Source: Roseobacter sp. HKCCD6576-2 (GTDB lineage: Bacteria; Pseudomonadota; Alphaproteobacteria; Rhodobacterales; Rhodobacteraceae). Taken from it: a DNA stretch of 64,000 nucleotides. A program made the position numbers and the translations under genes. Of the stretch, positions 37,981 through 46,872 are shown piece by piece. Location: the NCBI RefSeq assembly GCF_013179285.1, contig NZ_WVNW01000002.1, positions 372,001 to 436,000 on the forward strand, read 5' to 3'. The notes beneath the pieces were generated by a model. It was not told the DNA's origin, ran no database searches, and saw only the letters and a list, made by a program, of their open reading frames with translations. Position 1 is the first letter of the stretch, and each line of letters begins with the position of its first letter.

Positions 37981-38721
37981 TCACCCGTGTGTTTTGGGCC
38001 GGATGCCGGTCAGCGCTTCGTAGCGGCGCTTTGTTTCGTCGTCGGGCGGATAGATGCCGAAGATGGATTTCCCCGCCTGAACCTCCTCTAGGACGAAGGC
38101 TTCGAATTTCTCCTGCGCTTCCGCGTCGGTTGCGACCTCATCGGCCAGATACCGAGGCAGAACCACGACGCCTTCGTGATCGCCGACGATGATATCGCCG
38201 GGATAGACTGGGACATCGCCACAGGCGATCGGCACGTCGATATCGACTGCATGGTGACGGATCAGATTGGTGGGGGCCGAGCCGCCCTGCGCGTAGACCG
38301 GCCAGTCCATCTCGGCGATCTCCGGCAGGTCGCGCAGCGCGCCATCGGTGACGATACCGACCGCACCCCGCATCTGCATCCGGGTCAGCAGGATATGTCC
38401 GGCGGACGCGGCGCTCGCATCACAACGGGCATCCATGACCAGAACATGCCCGCCTGGAATGTCCTCGACGACTTTCCGCTGCGGGTGGCTGCGATCCTCG
38501 AACACGCCGAGATGATCGATATCCTCGCGCGCCGGAATGTAGCGCAGCGTGGTTGCCGGACCGACCATGGCTCCGCCTTTTGCGGTCTGGCGGGCTATGC
38601 CCTGAATATAGAGATTGCTGAGACCACGCTTGAAGAGCTGCGTTGTCAGTGTCGCGGTCGAGCAGCGTTTCAGCCGCTCGATCGTTTCTGGCGAGACGGT
38701 CTCGTCGGTTTGCATCGTCAC
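37981..38721 (-). CDS. RraA/HMG-aldolase family protein
   Basis: A 246-residue protein of the RraA-like class II aldolase/decarboxylase family. GGAMVGPATTLRY, the metal and substrate region GIVTDGALRDLPEI (with the conserved Asp and Arg), CGDVPVYPGDIIVGDHEGVVVLP are typical. GTG 38721 is preferred, with AAGGA 7 bases upstream; ATG 38715 is the alternative. Members cleave 2-oxo acids such as 4-hydroxy-4-methyl-2-oxoglutarate, so here it probably splits a sugar-derived 2-oxo acid. It is the first gene of the catabolic unit. Confidence 0.85.
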   Translation of the reverse strand: MTMQTDETVSPETIERLKRCSTATLTTQLFKRGLSNLYIQGIARQTAKGGAMVGPATTLRYIPAREDIDHLGVFEDRSHPQRKVVEDIPGGHVLVMDARCDASAASAGHILLTRMQMRGAVGIVTDGALRDLPEIAEMDWPVYAQGGSAPTNLIRHHAVDIDVPIACGDVPVYPGDIIVGDHEGVVVLPRYLADEVATDAEAQEKFEAFVLEEVQAGKSIFGIYPPDDETKRRYEALTGIRPKTHG

Positions 38722-38756
38722 GGCGGCGTCCTTGATCAGGTGGCTTGATATCGAAG

Positions 38757-38767
38757 TTGTCAGACAA
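38757..38767. promoter_or_regulatory. Candidate GntR operator before the catabolic operon
   Basis: TTGTCAGACAA is a perfect palindrome, 36 bp upstream of the RraA-like start and just after the GntR gene. A further TTTGTCAA half-site lies about 20 bp away. FCD-type GntR proteins often bind T-G-T-C-N-G-A-C-A-type sites. Confidence 0.5.
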
Positions 38768-38801
38768 AATGACTATTTGCAAAAATTTGTCAACTCCGAT
38801 T

Positions 38802-39563
38802 TTACAAGTTGCCGCTCGCGCCTCCGTCCCCGTCGAAAACACGGCGCCGCGCGCCGTCGATATGAAGACGCATGGCGGCTTCTGCGCCATCCGCATCGCC
38901 GGCTTCGATTTCTTCGAAAACGCGCTCATGCTCGCGTTGAACCAGCGCCAGACGCGCCTGCGGATCGAGCAGCGATAGGTTGCGGTTGACCGAGATCGCG
39001 GAGGAAATCGCCTCTTCAAGGGAGCTGAGCGTAACCTCGAAAAACCTGTTCCCTGAAGCCGCTGCGACTGCCTTGTGGAAGGCGAAATCATGATCGGTGC
39101 CGATCGCGCCGCTGTTGACGGCTGCATCCAGTGTCTCCAGCGCGGAGCGCAAAAGGGCAAGATCATCCTTGCTTCGACGAACGGCCGCAAGCGCCGCAGC
39201 CCTTGGTTCCAAAGCTGCCCGAAACTCAAAGCAGCGCTGCATATCGGCGATGCTGCCAAGCGGGGCGAACTGGAGAAGTGCGGTATTCGGCGGCTTCTGC
39301 ACGTAGCTTCCTGACCCTTGCCGCGCGTGGATCAGGCCATCGTCGCGCAGTTGCGCGAGCGCTTCGCGCACAACAGGACGGGAGACCGAAAACTGCTCCG
39401 CAAGTGCCGTTTCGGTCGGCAGACGGTCCCCCTCCTTGTAGTGTCCTTCCATGATGTCCGAGAGGACTGCGTCATAGACTTTGCTGCTCAGCCGCCCCTG
39501 TCCCAAACGGTCACGTCGGACATTTGCCGGTCCGGCGGCGATGACAGAAGGTTTTTTGCTCAT
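38802..39563 (-). CDS. GntR-family regulator, FadR/FCD type
   Basis: A 253-residue regulator. The N-terminal winged helix-turn-helix is GRLSSKVYDAVLSDIMEGHYKEGDRLPTE with ALAEQFSVSRPVVREALAQL, and the wing is GLIHARQGSGSYV. The C-terminal all-helical FCD domain has EFRAALEPRAA, DHDFAFHKAVAAASGNRFF and HERVFEEIEAGDADGAEAAMRLHI, where Asp and His residues usually hold a metal and an acidic ligand. ATG 39563 follows AGAGA. It heads the TRAP/sulfatase cluster and most likely represses it until a substrate or intermediate is present. Confidence 0.93.
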   Translation of the reverse strand: MSKKPSVIAAGPANVRRDRLGQGRLSSKVYDAVLSDIMEGHYKEGDRLPTETALAEQFSVSRPVVREALAQLRDDGLIHARQGSGSYVQKPPNTALLQFAPLGSIADMQRCFEFRAALEPRAAALAAVRRSKDDLALLRSALETLDAAVNSGAIGTDHDFAFHKAVAAASGNRFFEVTLSSLEEAISSAISVNRNLSLLDPQARLALVQREHERVFEEIEAGDADGAEAAMRLHIDGARRRVFDGDGGASGNL

Positions 39564-39640
39564 TGCTTGCTCGGTCTCTTTGGAAAATCTGCGCACCTGG
39601 GCCGGTTGAGCCCATTGTCGCGACCAGTTTAGCGTCGAAG

Positions 39641-39656
39641 TTGTAATATTTGTCAA
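39641..39656. promoter_or_regulatory. Candidate GntR autoregulatory site
   Basis: TTGTAATATTTGTCAA, preceded by CGAAG as at the site near 38757, lies about 80 bp upstream of the GntR start. The shared sequence around both sites suggests the regulator controls its own gene. Confidence 0.35.
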
Positions 39657-39788
39657 AGGAGAAGTGACCGGAGATCGCCTGCGGCGCACGCCCCGCTTCG
39701 CGAACGCTACCGCGCTGAAGCCAGGGGCGGTCAGAGCCGCCGGTTCCGCCATCAGACCGATCCTGCAGGCGCAGGACTGGGGCGGGCG

Positions 39789-40607
39789 TCACTCGTTGAC
39801 CTTGTCCAATCCGACGCTCATCGACACCGCTACCAGCGCAAGGATCGCAAGCAGGATCTGCACGCCGGATACGGCCGCGACCAGCGGTGAACTTGTGTAT
39901 TGCACAAGCGCCAACAACTCCACCGGCAGAGGCCGGTCGCGGAAGCCATGGGTGAAGATCGCCACGGACAGGTTGTCGAATCCTTCGACGAAGGTGAAGA
40001 CCGCGCCCGCCAGGATCGCGGGCAGCAGCAGTGGGAAGGTGATGGTGCGCAGACTCTGGAACGAGGTCGCACCAAGATTGGTGGCCGCTTCCTCCAGCGA
40101 TGGATCCAGCCGGACAAGGCGGCTTTGAACGGTTCGGACCATCACCGCCATGATGAACACGGTGATTGAGATCGCCTGCAACCAGATTGAGGGCGAAACC
40201 CCCACCAGCGCGCCAGCGAACAGCACCGCGACGCCGAGCACAATGCCAGGCACCATATGCGGCACCAGCACAAAAACCGAAAGGGCGGTCGTGCCACGGA
40301 ACTTGCCGCGCACACAGGCCAGCGCTGTGGGCACGCCCAGGACGACGCACAGGAAGGTCACCATCAGGCCAACCTTGAGGCTGGTCCACATCGCACCGAC
40401 AAGTTCGGTCTGCTCAAAGACCTCGGCATACCAGCGCAAGGTGAACCCTTCGGGTGGGAAACTGACAAAGGCGCGTGTGTCGAAAGAGATGAGGATGACA
40501 ATGACCGATGGCGCGATCAGCAGCAGCAGAGAGAAGACGGCGACGAACAGGATCAACCCGATGCCGAGAATGTCGCCAAGGGAGGCGGTGCGCAGGGCCT
40601 TGATCAT
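39789..40607 (-). CDS. ABC transporter permease, PotC-like
   Basis: A 272-residue permease with six helices of the polyamine/spermidine-type family. The ATG at 40607 overlaps the previous permease stop (ATGA). LVGAMWTSLKVGLMVTFLCVVLGVPTAL begins the domain, and the EAA loop LEEAATNLGATSFQSLRTITFPLLLP contacts the ATPase. It is the last gene of the importer operon, which reads binding protein, ATPase, permease, permease. Confidence 0.93.
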   Translation of the reverse strand: MIKALRTASLGDILGIGLILFVAVFSLLLLIAPSVIVILISFDTRAFVSFPPEGFTLRWYAEVFEQTELVGAMWTSLKVGLMVTFLCVVLGVPTALACVRGKFRGTTALSVFVLVPHMVPGIVLGVAVLFAGALVGVSPSIWLQAISITVFIMAVMVRTVQSRLVRLDPSLEEAATNLGATSFQSLRTITFPLLLPAILAGAVFTFVEGFDNLSVAIFTHGFRDRPLPVELLALVQYTSSPLVAAVSGVQILLAILALVAVSMSVGLDKVNE

Positions 40608-41536
40608 GCGTCTCGTCCTTTTGTCCAGCGAGTGAACAGGTTTGTGATCATCGCAATCGCCACCAGCACGACGAGGCAGGTCACCATCAGGATCAGTGAG
40701 CTGACTGAACCTTTGCTCCATTCCAACGAGAACACGACCTGCTCATAGATCATCGTTGCCGCGTTCAGGTAGTTGCCGCCGCCCAGCAACTGCGGCACCA
40801 CGAAGGTCGTGTAGCTCAGCGTGAAGACCAGCGCCGCCCCGGTGCCGATGCCCGGCGCGCTCAACGGGAGGATCACGGTGCGCAGCGTGCCCAGGCGGGA
40901 CGCGCCAAGATTGGCCGACGCCTCGAACAGGCCACCCTCATGGCGGCTCATGACCGCGATCAGCGGCAGGATCATAACCGGCAGGTGGATCTGCACCATG
41001 CCGATCAGGACCGCCCAATGGGTGTTCATGATGCGCAGCGGCTGGTCGATCAGCCCGAGGCTCATCAGCGTGGAGTTCACGACACCGCGCCCGCCAAGGA
41101 TCACCAGCCAGGCATAGGTCCGCACGATCCCGCTGGTCAGCAGCGGCGCGATGGTCAGGATCAGGATCAGCCGACGGGTCCATTTGCCGCCAATCAGGAA
41201 CAGATAGGCCACCGGATAGCCGAAGAGCAGGCATAGAAGCGTGGTGTTGATCGCCAGCGTCAGCGAGCGCTGGAAGGTTGTCCAATACAGCGGGTCGGTG
41301 AGCGCGTTGGTGAGATGCGACAGAGAGAATGTCTGCGAAACGATGGCCCCGCGTGAGACCACGATATCCGAAAACCCCAGGGACAAAAGGATCACGAACG
41401 GGATGACCGCGACAACGGACAGCACAATGATCGCCGGAACCGCGGGCCAGATGCCGCGGCCCGACAAAAGCTTGTCGAGAACCTGTTCAGACAGGCTGGC
41501 CTTTGAGGCGGTCTGAGAGAAGGCTGCCTCGGTCAT
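40604..41536 (-). CDS. ABC transporter permease, PotB-like
   Basis: A 310-residue permease with six helices. ATG 41536 overlaps the ATPase stop. PAIIVLSVVAVIPFVILLSLGF is the first helix, and the EAA loop is FEASANLGASRLGTLRTVILPLSAPG. It pairs with the downstream PotC-like permease to form the membrane channel of the importer. Confidence 0.93.
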   Translation of the reverse strand: MTEAAFSQTASKASLSEQVLDKLLSGRGIWPAVPAIIVLSVVAVIPFVILLSLGFSDIVVSRGAIVSQTFSLSHLTNALTDPLYWTTFQRSLTLAINTTLLCLLFGYPVAYLFLIGGKWTRRLILILTIAPLLTSGIVRTYAWLVILGGRGVVNSTLMSLGLIDQPLRIMNTHWAVLIGMVQIHLPVMILPLIAVMSRHEGGLFEASANLGASRLGTLRTVILPLSAPGIGTGAALVFTLSYTTFVVPQLLGGGNYLNAATMIYEQVVFSLEWSKGSVSSLILMVTCLVVLVAIAMITNLFTRWTKGRDA

Positions 41537-42615
41537 CAGATCGGATACACGGCGCAATAGGACGGGTCGATGACGGACAGACTGACGGCCGCCCCGGCCT
41601 GAAGGGGGCTGGCCCGCTCCTGCCGCATGGCCGCCACCTGGATCGTTGTGCCATCGGGCATGTCGACATGGTATTCGATCAGCGCGCCAACGGTGCGGTG
41701 AAACGAGACCGTCCCGCGCCACGGGCTTGTGCCCTCGGGGGCGACACGAAGGTTGTGAGGACGGGTCATGACCTGAACTTTGCCGGATAGGTCGGTCTGC
41801 GCCGTCTGACCATCGGGCAGTGCGACAGTGCCATTTCCAGCTTCCGCGCCCCAGAAATTCGACGTGCCGATGAAATCCGCGACATAAGCCGTCGAGGGAT
41901 GGTCGAACACTGTATCGGGGGCGGCGACCTGTTCGATCTGCCCCGCGCGCATAACGGCGATCCGATCCGACATCGTCAGCGCTTCTTCCTGGTCATGGGT
42001 GACGAAGATTGCAGTCAGGCCCAATCGTTTGATCAGCTGCCGAAGCTCGACCTGCATCGCGCTGCGCAGCTTTGCGTCGAGGGCGCTGAATGGTTCGTCC
42101 AGCAGCAACACGCGGGGCTGCAGGACCAGCACGCGGGCAACCGCGACGCGCTGTTGTTGACCGCCGGAGAGTTGGGCCGGATACCGATCCGCGAACTCTG
42201 CCAGCGAGACAGTATCAAGCGCCTCCGCGACGCGGGCCTCAATCTCGGACCGGGACACGCCGCGCATGCGCAGCCCGTAGCCGACATTGCGCGCAACCGT
42301 AAGATGCGGAAACAGCGCGTAGCTTTGGAACACGACGCCAACCGGGCGCCGGTTCACCGGCATGCCGCTGACATTGCGACCGTCGATCTCAATCGCTCCC
42401 TGTTCCGCATCCCAGAACCCGGCGATGCAGCGCAGAAGCGTGGTCTTGCCACAGCCCGACGCACCCAAAAGCGTCACGATCTCTCCTTCGGCAACGTCAA
42501 GTGAGCAGTCCTGCAACACCGTGATAGAGCCAAAACGTTTGGAAACCGCCCCTATGCTCAGCACCGGGGCGGCAATGTCCGATCCATACATCAGATCAGT
42601 CTTTTCCTGCATCAT
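41536..42615 (-). CDS. ABC transporter ATP-binding protein, PotA/FbpC-like
   Basis: A 359-residue ATPase. Walker A GASGCGKTT, Q-loop VFQSYALFPHLTV, signature LSGGQQQRVAVAR, Walker B LLLDEPFSALD and the switch His in FVTHDQEEAL are intact. About 110 residues at the C-terminus form a TOBE domain (VMTRPHNLRVAPEG). ATGATG at 42615 overlaps the stop of the binding-protein gene. It powers the importer encoded around it. Confidence 0.94.
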   Translation of the reverse strand: MMQEKTDLMYGSDIAAPVLSIGAVSKRFGSITVLQDCSLDVAEGEIVTLLGASGCGKTTLLRCIAGFWDAEQGAIEIDGRNVSGMPVNRRPVGVVFQSYALFPHLTVARNVGYGLRMRGVSRSEIEARVAEALDTVSLAEFADRYPAQLSGGQQQRVAVARVLVLQPRVLLLDEPFSALDAKLRSAMQVELRQLIKRLGLTAIFVTHDQEEALTMSDRIAVMRAGQIEQVAAPDTVFDHPSTAYVADFIGTSNFWGAEAGNGTVALPDGQTAQTDLSGKVQVMTRPHNLRVAPEGTSPWRGTVSFHRTVGALIEYHVDMPDGTTIQVAAMRQERASPLQAGAAVSLSVIDPSYCAVYPI

Positions 42616-43661
42616 CACGATGCGAACATGCGGTCGAAGGTTTCCACCGTTTGACCGCGCAACGGCGCGAAGTCCGGCCATTCCAGGGACGTGGTGGTCG
42701 CAAGCTCTTCGGGCGTGGATGGCACATAGGGCGCGGCCTCTTCCGGCACCGCGATGCCTTCGACCACCGTGCCGAAATAGATCGGTGCGCTGCCAGCCAT
42801 CGACTGAATCTCCGGTGTCAGCAGGATGTCAGTGAACTCATGAACCAGATCGGCGGTGCCGTCGGCGGTGTTGACGAATTGCACGATGTTGGTCGGCAAC
42901 ATCAGCGGACCCGGCCCAGTGATTTTGGTGTAGCCAATGGGCAGGCCTGAATTGGCGGCCAGCGCCGAGTTTACGTGCCACAAGGGCGCCAGGTCCACTT
43001 CGCCACGTTCAATCATCTGCTGCAACAGAGGCGGCGAGCGACCGACCAGCGGATCAAGCTCCAGCCATTTGTTCAGGGCAAACTCCATATCGCTCTGGGG
43101 CATCCCGAAGGCCTCGCTCGTGGCGGCGAGCACGCCGAGGCCGAGATTCGATTGCGGGCGGCACATGCCGATCCGGCCGGTATAGGCGCCGCTCCACAGC
43201 TCTTCCCAGGTGGTAGGTGGCGTCGTGATCTTGGTAGTGTCATAGGCGACACCAATCCCTTCGAACCAGATCGGCTGACCGACATCATAGCCGTAGGAGG
43301 GGAATTTCGGGTCCACATTGGCAGCGTTGGGGATCTGCGAGAAATCGAGCGGCACTAGCACATCCTCGGCCAGAGCGTTGATGATCGCGGGCGAGCCCAT
43401 CACTGCGAGGTCGTAGGGCGAGTTGCCGCGGGCGGCTTTGATCTGCGCCAGGGCTTCCGACGACAAGCCGCCAATGACGCGCAATGTTACGCCCGGGTTG
43501 CGGCGGCCAAGTTCTTCACCGGCAGCGATCAGCGGGGCGTCGGAGTCGTTGCCGTACCCGACCATGACCAACTCGCGGGTCTGAGCCCGTAGGATCGTTG
43601 GGCTGGCAAGTACCGTGGCAGCTGTCAGGCTGCCCAGGACGCTTCTTCGGGTCAGTTTCAT
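42615..43661 (-). CDS. ABC transporter substrate-binding protein, PotD-like
   Basis: A 348-residue exported binding protein with a twin-arginine-like signal (TRRSVLGSLTAATVLASPTILRA). GYGNDSDAPLIAAGEELGRRNPGVTLRVIGG, KAARGNSPYDLAVMGSP, WFEGIGVAYDTTKI and TTWEELWSGAYTGRIGM follow the spermidine/iron/thiamine-type binding fold. A cationic or polar nitrogen-containing ligand would fit the family, but it is not determined. It is first in the importer operon. Confidence 0.9.
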   Translation of the reverse strand: MKLTRRSVLGSLTAATVLASPTILRAQTRELVMVGYGNDSDAPLIAAGEELGRRNPGVTLRVIGGLSSEALAQIKAARGNSPYDLAVMGSPAIINALAEDVLVPLDFSQIPNAANVDPKFPSYGYDVGQPIWFEGIGVAYDTTKITTPPTTWEELWSGAYTGRIGMCRPQSNLGLGVLAATSEAFGMPQSDMEFALNKWLELDPLVGRSPPLLQQMIERGEVDLAPLWHVNSALAANSGLPIGYTKITGPGPLMLPTNIVQFVNTADGTADLVHEFTDILLTPEIQSMAGSAPIYFGTVVEGIAVPEEAAPYVPSTPEELATTTSLEWPDFAPLRGQTVETFDRMFAS

Positions 43662-43820
43662 GATGTGCTCCTGTCAGGCTTCTTTGCGCCGGATTCCCCG
43701 ACGGTGCATTAAGTAGGGGGACTTTCGAAAAGCTACGCAACGAAAAAAAGCGAAAATAGCGACTTTAGAGGAAAAGTGCCTAGAAATTAGGCGACACGCA
43801 GCGGGAAGTGGCGTCTGCGG
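43662..43820. promoter_or_regulatory. Promoter/operator region of the ABC importer operon
   Basis: About 160 bp with several TTTCG/CGAAA elements: TTTCGAAA near 43725, and CGAAAAAAAGCGAAAATAGCG near 43741. TTTCG repeats are typical of DeoR/GlpR-type operators, and a DeoR-family gene lies immediately to the right. Confidence 0.45.
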
Positions 43821-44618
43821 TCATGCCAGAAGAACCTTGGTGCCGGCGGTTTCGAGTGCGGCGATGTCGGCGGGGGTGGCCTTGCGATCGGTGACGAGTG
43901 TGTGAATGTCCCGCGCGGTGGCGATGCGTGCGCCTGCCACATGCCCGATCTTTCCGCGATCCCCGAGCATCACTGCCCGCCGGGAGGCGGCAAGCATCGC
44001 GCGCTTTACTTCAACCTCTTCCAAGTGGGCGTTCGTGAAGCCGCGTTCGGCATCGATGCCAGCGCAGCACAGATAGGCGCAATCGGCATTGAGTTGCTCA
44101 AGAAGCAGCCCCGCAAATGGCGGCACCAATGAGCGCGAGTGCGGATTTCGGCCCGTTTTCTTAAGTTTTCCGCCGGTCACCATCACGGATGCGCCCGGAT
44201 GTGTCTCCAGCGCGATGGCGATATCGAGGCTTGAAGTGATGATCATGACGTCGCGCAGGTGCTCCGGAAGGGCCATGGCCATGGCCAATGTGGTGGTCCC
44301 CGCATCAAGAATAATCGTCTCTCCGCTGCGGACCATGCTCGCTGCAAAGGCTCCAATTCTCTCCTTTTCGTCTGTGAAGCTGTGGCTCGGCACATCAACG
44401 GGGCGCTCAAAGCGGGCGGGTTTGGCGGCCATCGCGCCGCCACGCACGCGTCTAAGCAGCAGTCGTTTTTCCAGCGAATCGAGGTCGGAGCGGATGGTGA
44501 CAGCTGAGACGCCCAGCGCATCAGACAATTGACCCACCTCAGCCATGCGCTCCGTGTCGAGGATCTCAAGAATGCGCTGATGGCGGTACGGCAGGGGGGA
44601 ATTCTGCGGATAATCCAT
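43821..44618 (-). CDS. DeoR/GlpR-family transcriptional regulator
   Basis: A 265-residue regulator. The N-terminal DeoR helix-turn-helix is RHQRILEILDTERMAEVGQLSDALGVSAVTIRSDLDSLEKR with the wing RRVRGGA. The C-terminal sugar-phosphate sensor has ILDAGTTTLAMAMAL, TSSLDIAIAL, VMVTGGKL and CAGIDAERGFT. Such regulators respond to phosphorylated sugars, which fits the PfkB kinase in the operon opposite. It lies between the importer operon and the SIS-domain gene. Confidence 0.93.
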   Translation of the reverse strand: MDYPQNSPLPYRHQRILEILDTERMAEVGQLSDALGVSAVTIRSDLDSLEKRLLLRRVRGGAMAAKPARFERPVDVPSHSFTDEKERIGAFAASMVRSGETIILDAGTTTLAMAMALPEHLRDVMIITSSLDIAIALETHPGASVMVTGGKLKKTGRNPHSRSLVPPFAGLLLEQLNADCAYLCCAGIDAERGFTNAHLEEVEVKRAMLAASRRAVMLGDRGKIGHVAGARIATARDIHTLVTDRKATPADIAALETAGTKVLLA

Positions 44619-44661
44619 TACTAATACCTTCGCGTCTTGCGTTTTCTGTCGTAATGACAAA

Positions 44662-44679
44662 TATCGAAAGAAATCGATA
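44662..44679. promoter_or_regulatory. Inverted repeat in the DeoR/SIS intergenic region
   Basis: TATCGA (44662-44667) and TCGATA (44674-44679) flank 6 bases. The site lies between the divergent DeoR and SIS genes, 56 bp from the SIS start, beside other TTTCG-like elements. It may be the operator for both genes. Confidence 0.45.
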
Positions 44680-44735
44680 GGTGCCATCTTTTTCGCGTGC
44701 CTGTCCTGACCTGACCGCCAAGTACGGAGAGCGAC

Positions 44736-45848
44736 ATGAATATAGAGCAGTTACTAACGGAAATCCGCCGGGAATCATCCTCGGATGCCGCTGGCGATCC
44801 GGAAAGGTTTCGGCGCGTCGCTCTGACCGAGCACGAAATGATGTCTCAAGGCGAGGCCATTCGGGCAACGCTTGCAGCCAATGTCGTGCCCCTGGCCGCC
44901 ATCGGGCGCGATCTTGCGGACCGTAGCATCCGCCGCGTGGTCACCGTTGGCTGTGGCGATAGCTGGATTGCCGGTCACGGCGTGCGCCCGGCGCTGGAGG
45001 CCGCTCTGGGCGCACCCTGCGAGCCAATCGAAGCGTTCGACTTCGCGACCTACGGCTTGGACACCATCGACGATGAAACCGTGGTCATCGGCCTCAGCTC
45101 CTCAGGCAAGACCGAGCCTGTGATCGACGGTCTAACGGGCGCGGCAGAGCGTGGGGCTTACACGATCGGCCTTTCGAACACGCTCGAGTCGCCCTTGATG
45201 GAACAATGCCCCGGTGCGCTGCACATCCGGGCCACGCGCGGCGGCTGGCCGACGCAGTCCAGCACGGCGGCGATGGCGTTGATGCTGGCCATGGCTGCGG
45301 CCGTACAAGACGCAAAAGGTGGAGATGCATCTGCCTTGAGCGCAGCGCTGGTTGCACTGCCGGATCAGGTCGATTCCGTGGCGCGCGAGTTTTTTGAACC
45401 GGCCCGACAGGTGGCCAAGCGTCTTGCCCGCGCTGATCTGGTTCTGACGACTGGCGCAGGTCCGTTTTACGCGCCAGCTGAGTTTGGCGCGGCCAAGCTG
45501 AAAGAACTGGCACCGATCCATGCCTACTCTTTCCCGCTGGAGGAGTATCACCACTATCGGACCCAGAAGGCCGGCGATCCGCTATTCCTGATCGCGGGGG
45601 ACAAGGCAAGCCATGCCCGCGCCCTGGACACCGCGCTTATGTCGCGGGGTGTAGAAGGTTACTGCGTGGCGATTGTACCGGAGGACGAAACCGAGATAGC
45701 AAAGATTGTCGATGTCGCCTGGCATCTACCAAACGTTTCGGCGGGGACTGCGCCGATTGTCTACAGTGTGCCCATGCACTTGTTCGGCTATCACGCAGCG
45801 GTCGAACGCGATGCACTCGGCCTTGGTGCGCCCCGGCTTGGGGGCTGA
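44736..45848 (+). CDS. SIS-domain sugar isomerase/deglycase (FrlB/AgaS/GlmS-C-like)
   Basis: A 370-residue protein with two SIS domains. VVTVGCGDSWIAGHGVRPAL, IGLSSSGKTEPVIDGL and IGLSNTLESPL form the first sugar-phosphate site. TTGAGPFYAPAEFGAAKLKELAPIHAYSFPLEEYHHYRTQKAG is the second domain and contains the Glu and His often used for isomerisation. It lacks the glutaminase half of GlmS. Relatives release an amino compound from a phosphorylated Amadori sugar (FrlB) or isomerise amino-sugar phosphates. A PfkB kinase follows, as in the frl system. Confidence 0.8.
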   Translation: MNIEQLLTEIRRESSSDAAGDPERFRRVALTEHEMMSQGEAIRATLAANVVPLAAIGRDLADRSIRRVVTVGCGDSWIAGHGVRPALEAALGAPCEPIEAFDFATYGLDTIDDETVVIGLSSSGKTEPVIDGLTGAAERGAYTIGLSNTLESPLMEQCPGALHIRATRGGWPTQSSTAAMALMLAMAAAVQDAKGGDASALSAALVALPDQVDSVAREFFEPARQVAKRLARADLVLTTGAGPFYAPAEFGAAKLKELAPIHAYSFPLEEYHHYRTQKAGDPLFLIAGDKASHARALDTALMSRGVEGYCVAIVPEDETEIAKIVDVAWHLPNVSAGTAPIVYSVPMHLFGYHAAVERDALGLGAPRLGG

Positions 45849-45849
45849 T

Positions 45850-46872
45850 GTGACGCCGGATCTTGTGACGGTCGGAGGGCTTACGGTTGACAATGTCATT
45901 GCTGCCGACGGCACCGTTGCGCTGGATCTTGCGGGTGGCAACGGCGCTTTTTCCGCCGTTGGCGCGCTCAACTGGGTGAACCGCGTCGGGCTGGTCAGCT
46001 GCGCGGTCGCGACCTATCCGAAAGACACCATAGCGCGGCTGGAGGCGGGCGGGGTCGACCTTGCGGGTGTGGTCTGGTCCGACGCGGCCCTGACCGCGGG
46101 CAGCTGGTTTCTCTATGATGGGGCAGGGCGGCGTGACGAGGGGCTGACGGCGCCGGGTGCCGCGTTGGCCGAGGCGGGGTTTCCGACTGACCGGCTTTCG
46201 GCTGAGCAGGTGGTGGCGTGGCGCGCGCGTCTTGAGGCGCGCAAACTGTTGAACGAGATCGGCTATTCGGAATTTAGGGAGCAGCATCCGTTGCGGGCGG
46301 CTCAGGTGCCGCAGGCCTGGCGCGGGGTGAAAGGCGTTCATTTGGCACCCAGCGCGCCGCGCGTACTGCTGGAGATGCTAGATCTGTTCGAACCGAGGGG
46401 GGCAGTGATCACCGCCGATCCGGGTTGGCAGTTGGCGAGCCAGAGGCTCGAAGACATCGCCCCAGTCCTGGCGCGGCTCGATGCCTTCATCCCCAGTGAG
46501 GTTGAGCTGCATGCGCTGGTGCCAGACGCCGCGCCAGCCGATGCTTTGGCGGTGATCTCTGAGCGATGTCGCGGCGTGGTGGCGGTCAAAATGGGGCCGC
46601 AAGGCGCGCTGATCTGGGACCGTGTAACGCGCACCGCCATAGCTGTCCCACCACAACGGGTAGAGGCCTGCGACCCGACTGGCGCCGGTGACAGTTTTTG
46701 CGGCGGGTTTCTGGCGGGCCTCGTTGAAACTGGCGACCCGGTGCAGGCGGCCAGTTTTGGCGCGGTTTCTGCGGCGGGGGTCGTGTGTAGTTTCGGCGCC
46801 GCCGGTGCCCTCCCGGCAGACCAGGCGACCGCGCGCGCCACATTGCAAAAGGAACCCAATATATGTCGCTGA
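45850..46872 (+). CDS. PfkB-family carbohydrate kinase
   Basis: About 340 residues from GTG 45850, which begins TPDLVTVGGLTVDN and lies 1 bp after the SIS stop; ATG 45811 is the alternative and would overlap that gene. LDLAGGNGAFSAVGAL is the glycine-rich sugar-binding motif, and EACDPTGAGDSFCGGFLAGL carries the catalytic Asp of GAGD. It should phosphorylate a sugar or a sugar moiety of the imported compound. The order SIS-kinase recalls FrlB/FrlD. It overlaps the BtpA gene by 10 bp. Confidence 0.87.
   Translation: MTPDLVTVGGLTVDNVIAADGTVALDLAGGNGAFSAVGALNWVNRVGLVSCAVATYPKDTIARLEAGGVDLAGVVWSDAALTAGSWFLYDGAGRRDEGLTAPGAALAEAGFPTDRLSAEQVVAWRARLEARKLLNEIGYSEFREQHPLRAAQVPQAWRGVKGVHLAPSAPRVLLEMLDLFEPRGAVITADPGWQLASQRLEDIAPVLARLDAFIPSEVELHALVPDAAPADALAVISERCRGVVAVKMGPQGALIWDRVTRTAIAVPPQRVEACDPTGAGDSFCGGFLAGLVETGDPVQAASFGAVSAAGVVCSFGAAGALPADQATARATLQKEPNICR

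Noticed and set aside
44086-44098. TTGA-N5-TCAA palindrome resembling an Fnr box
   Set aside because: The spacer is one base too long or short for Fnr and it lies inside the DeoR coding sequence.
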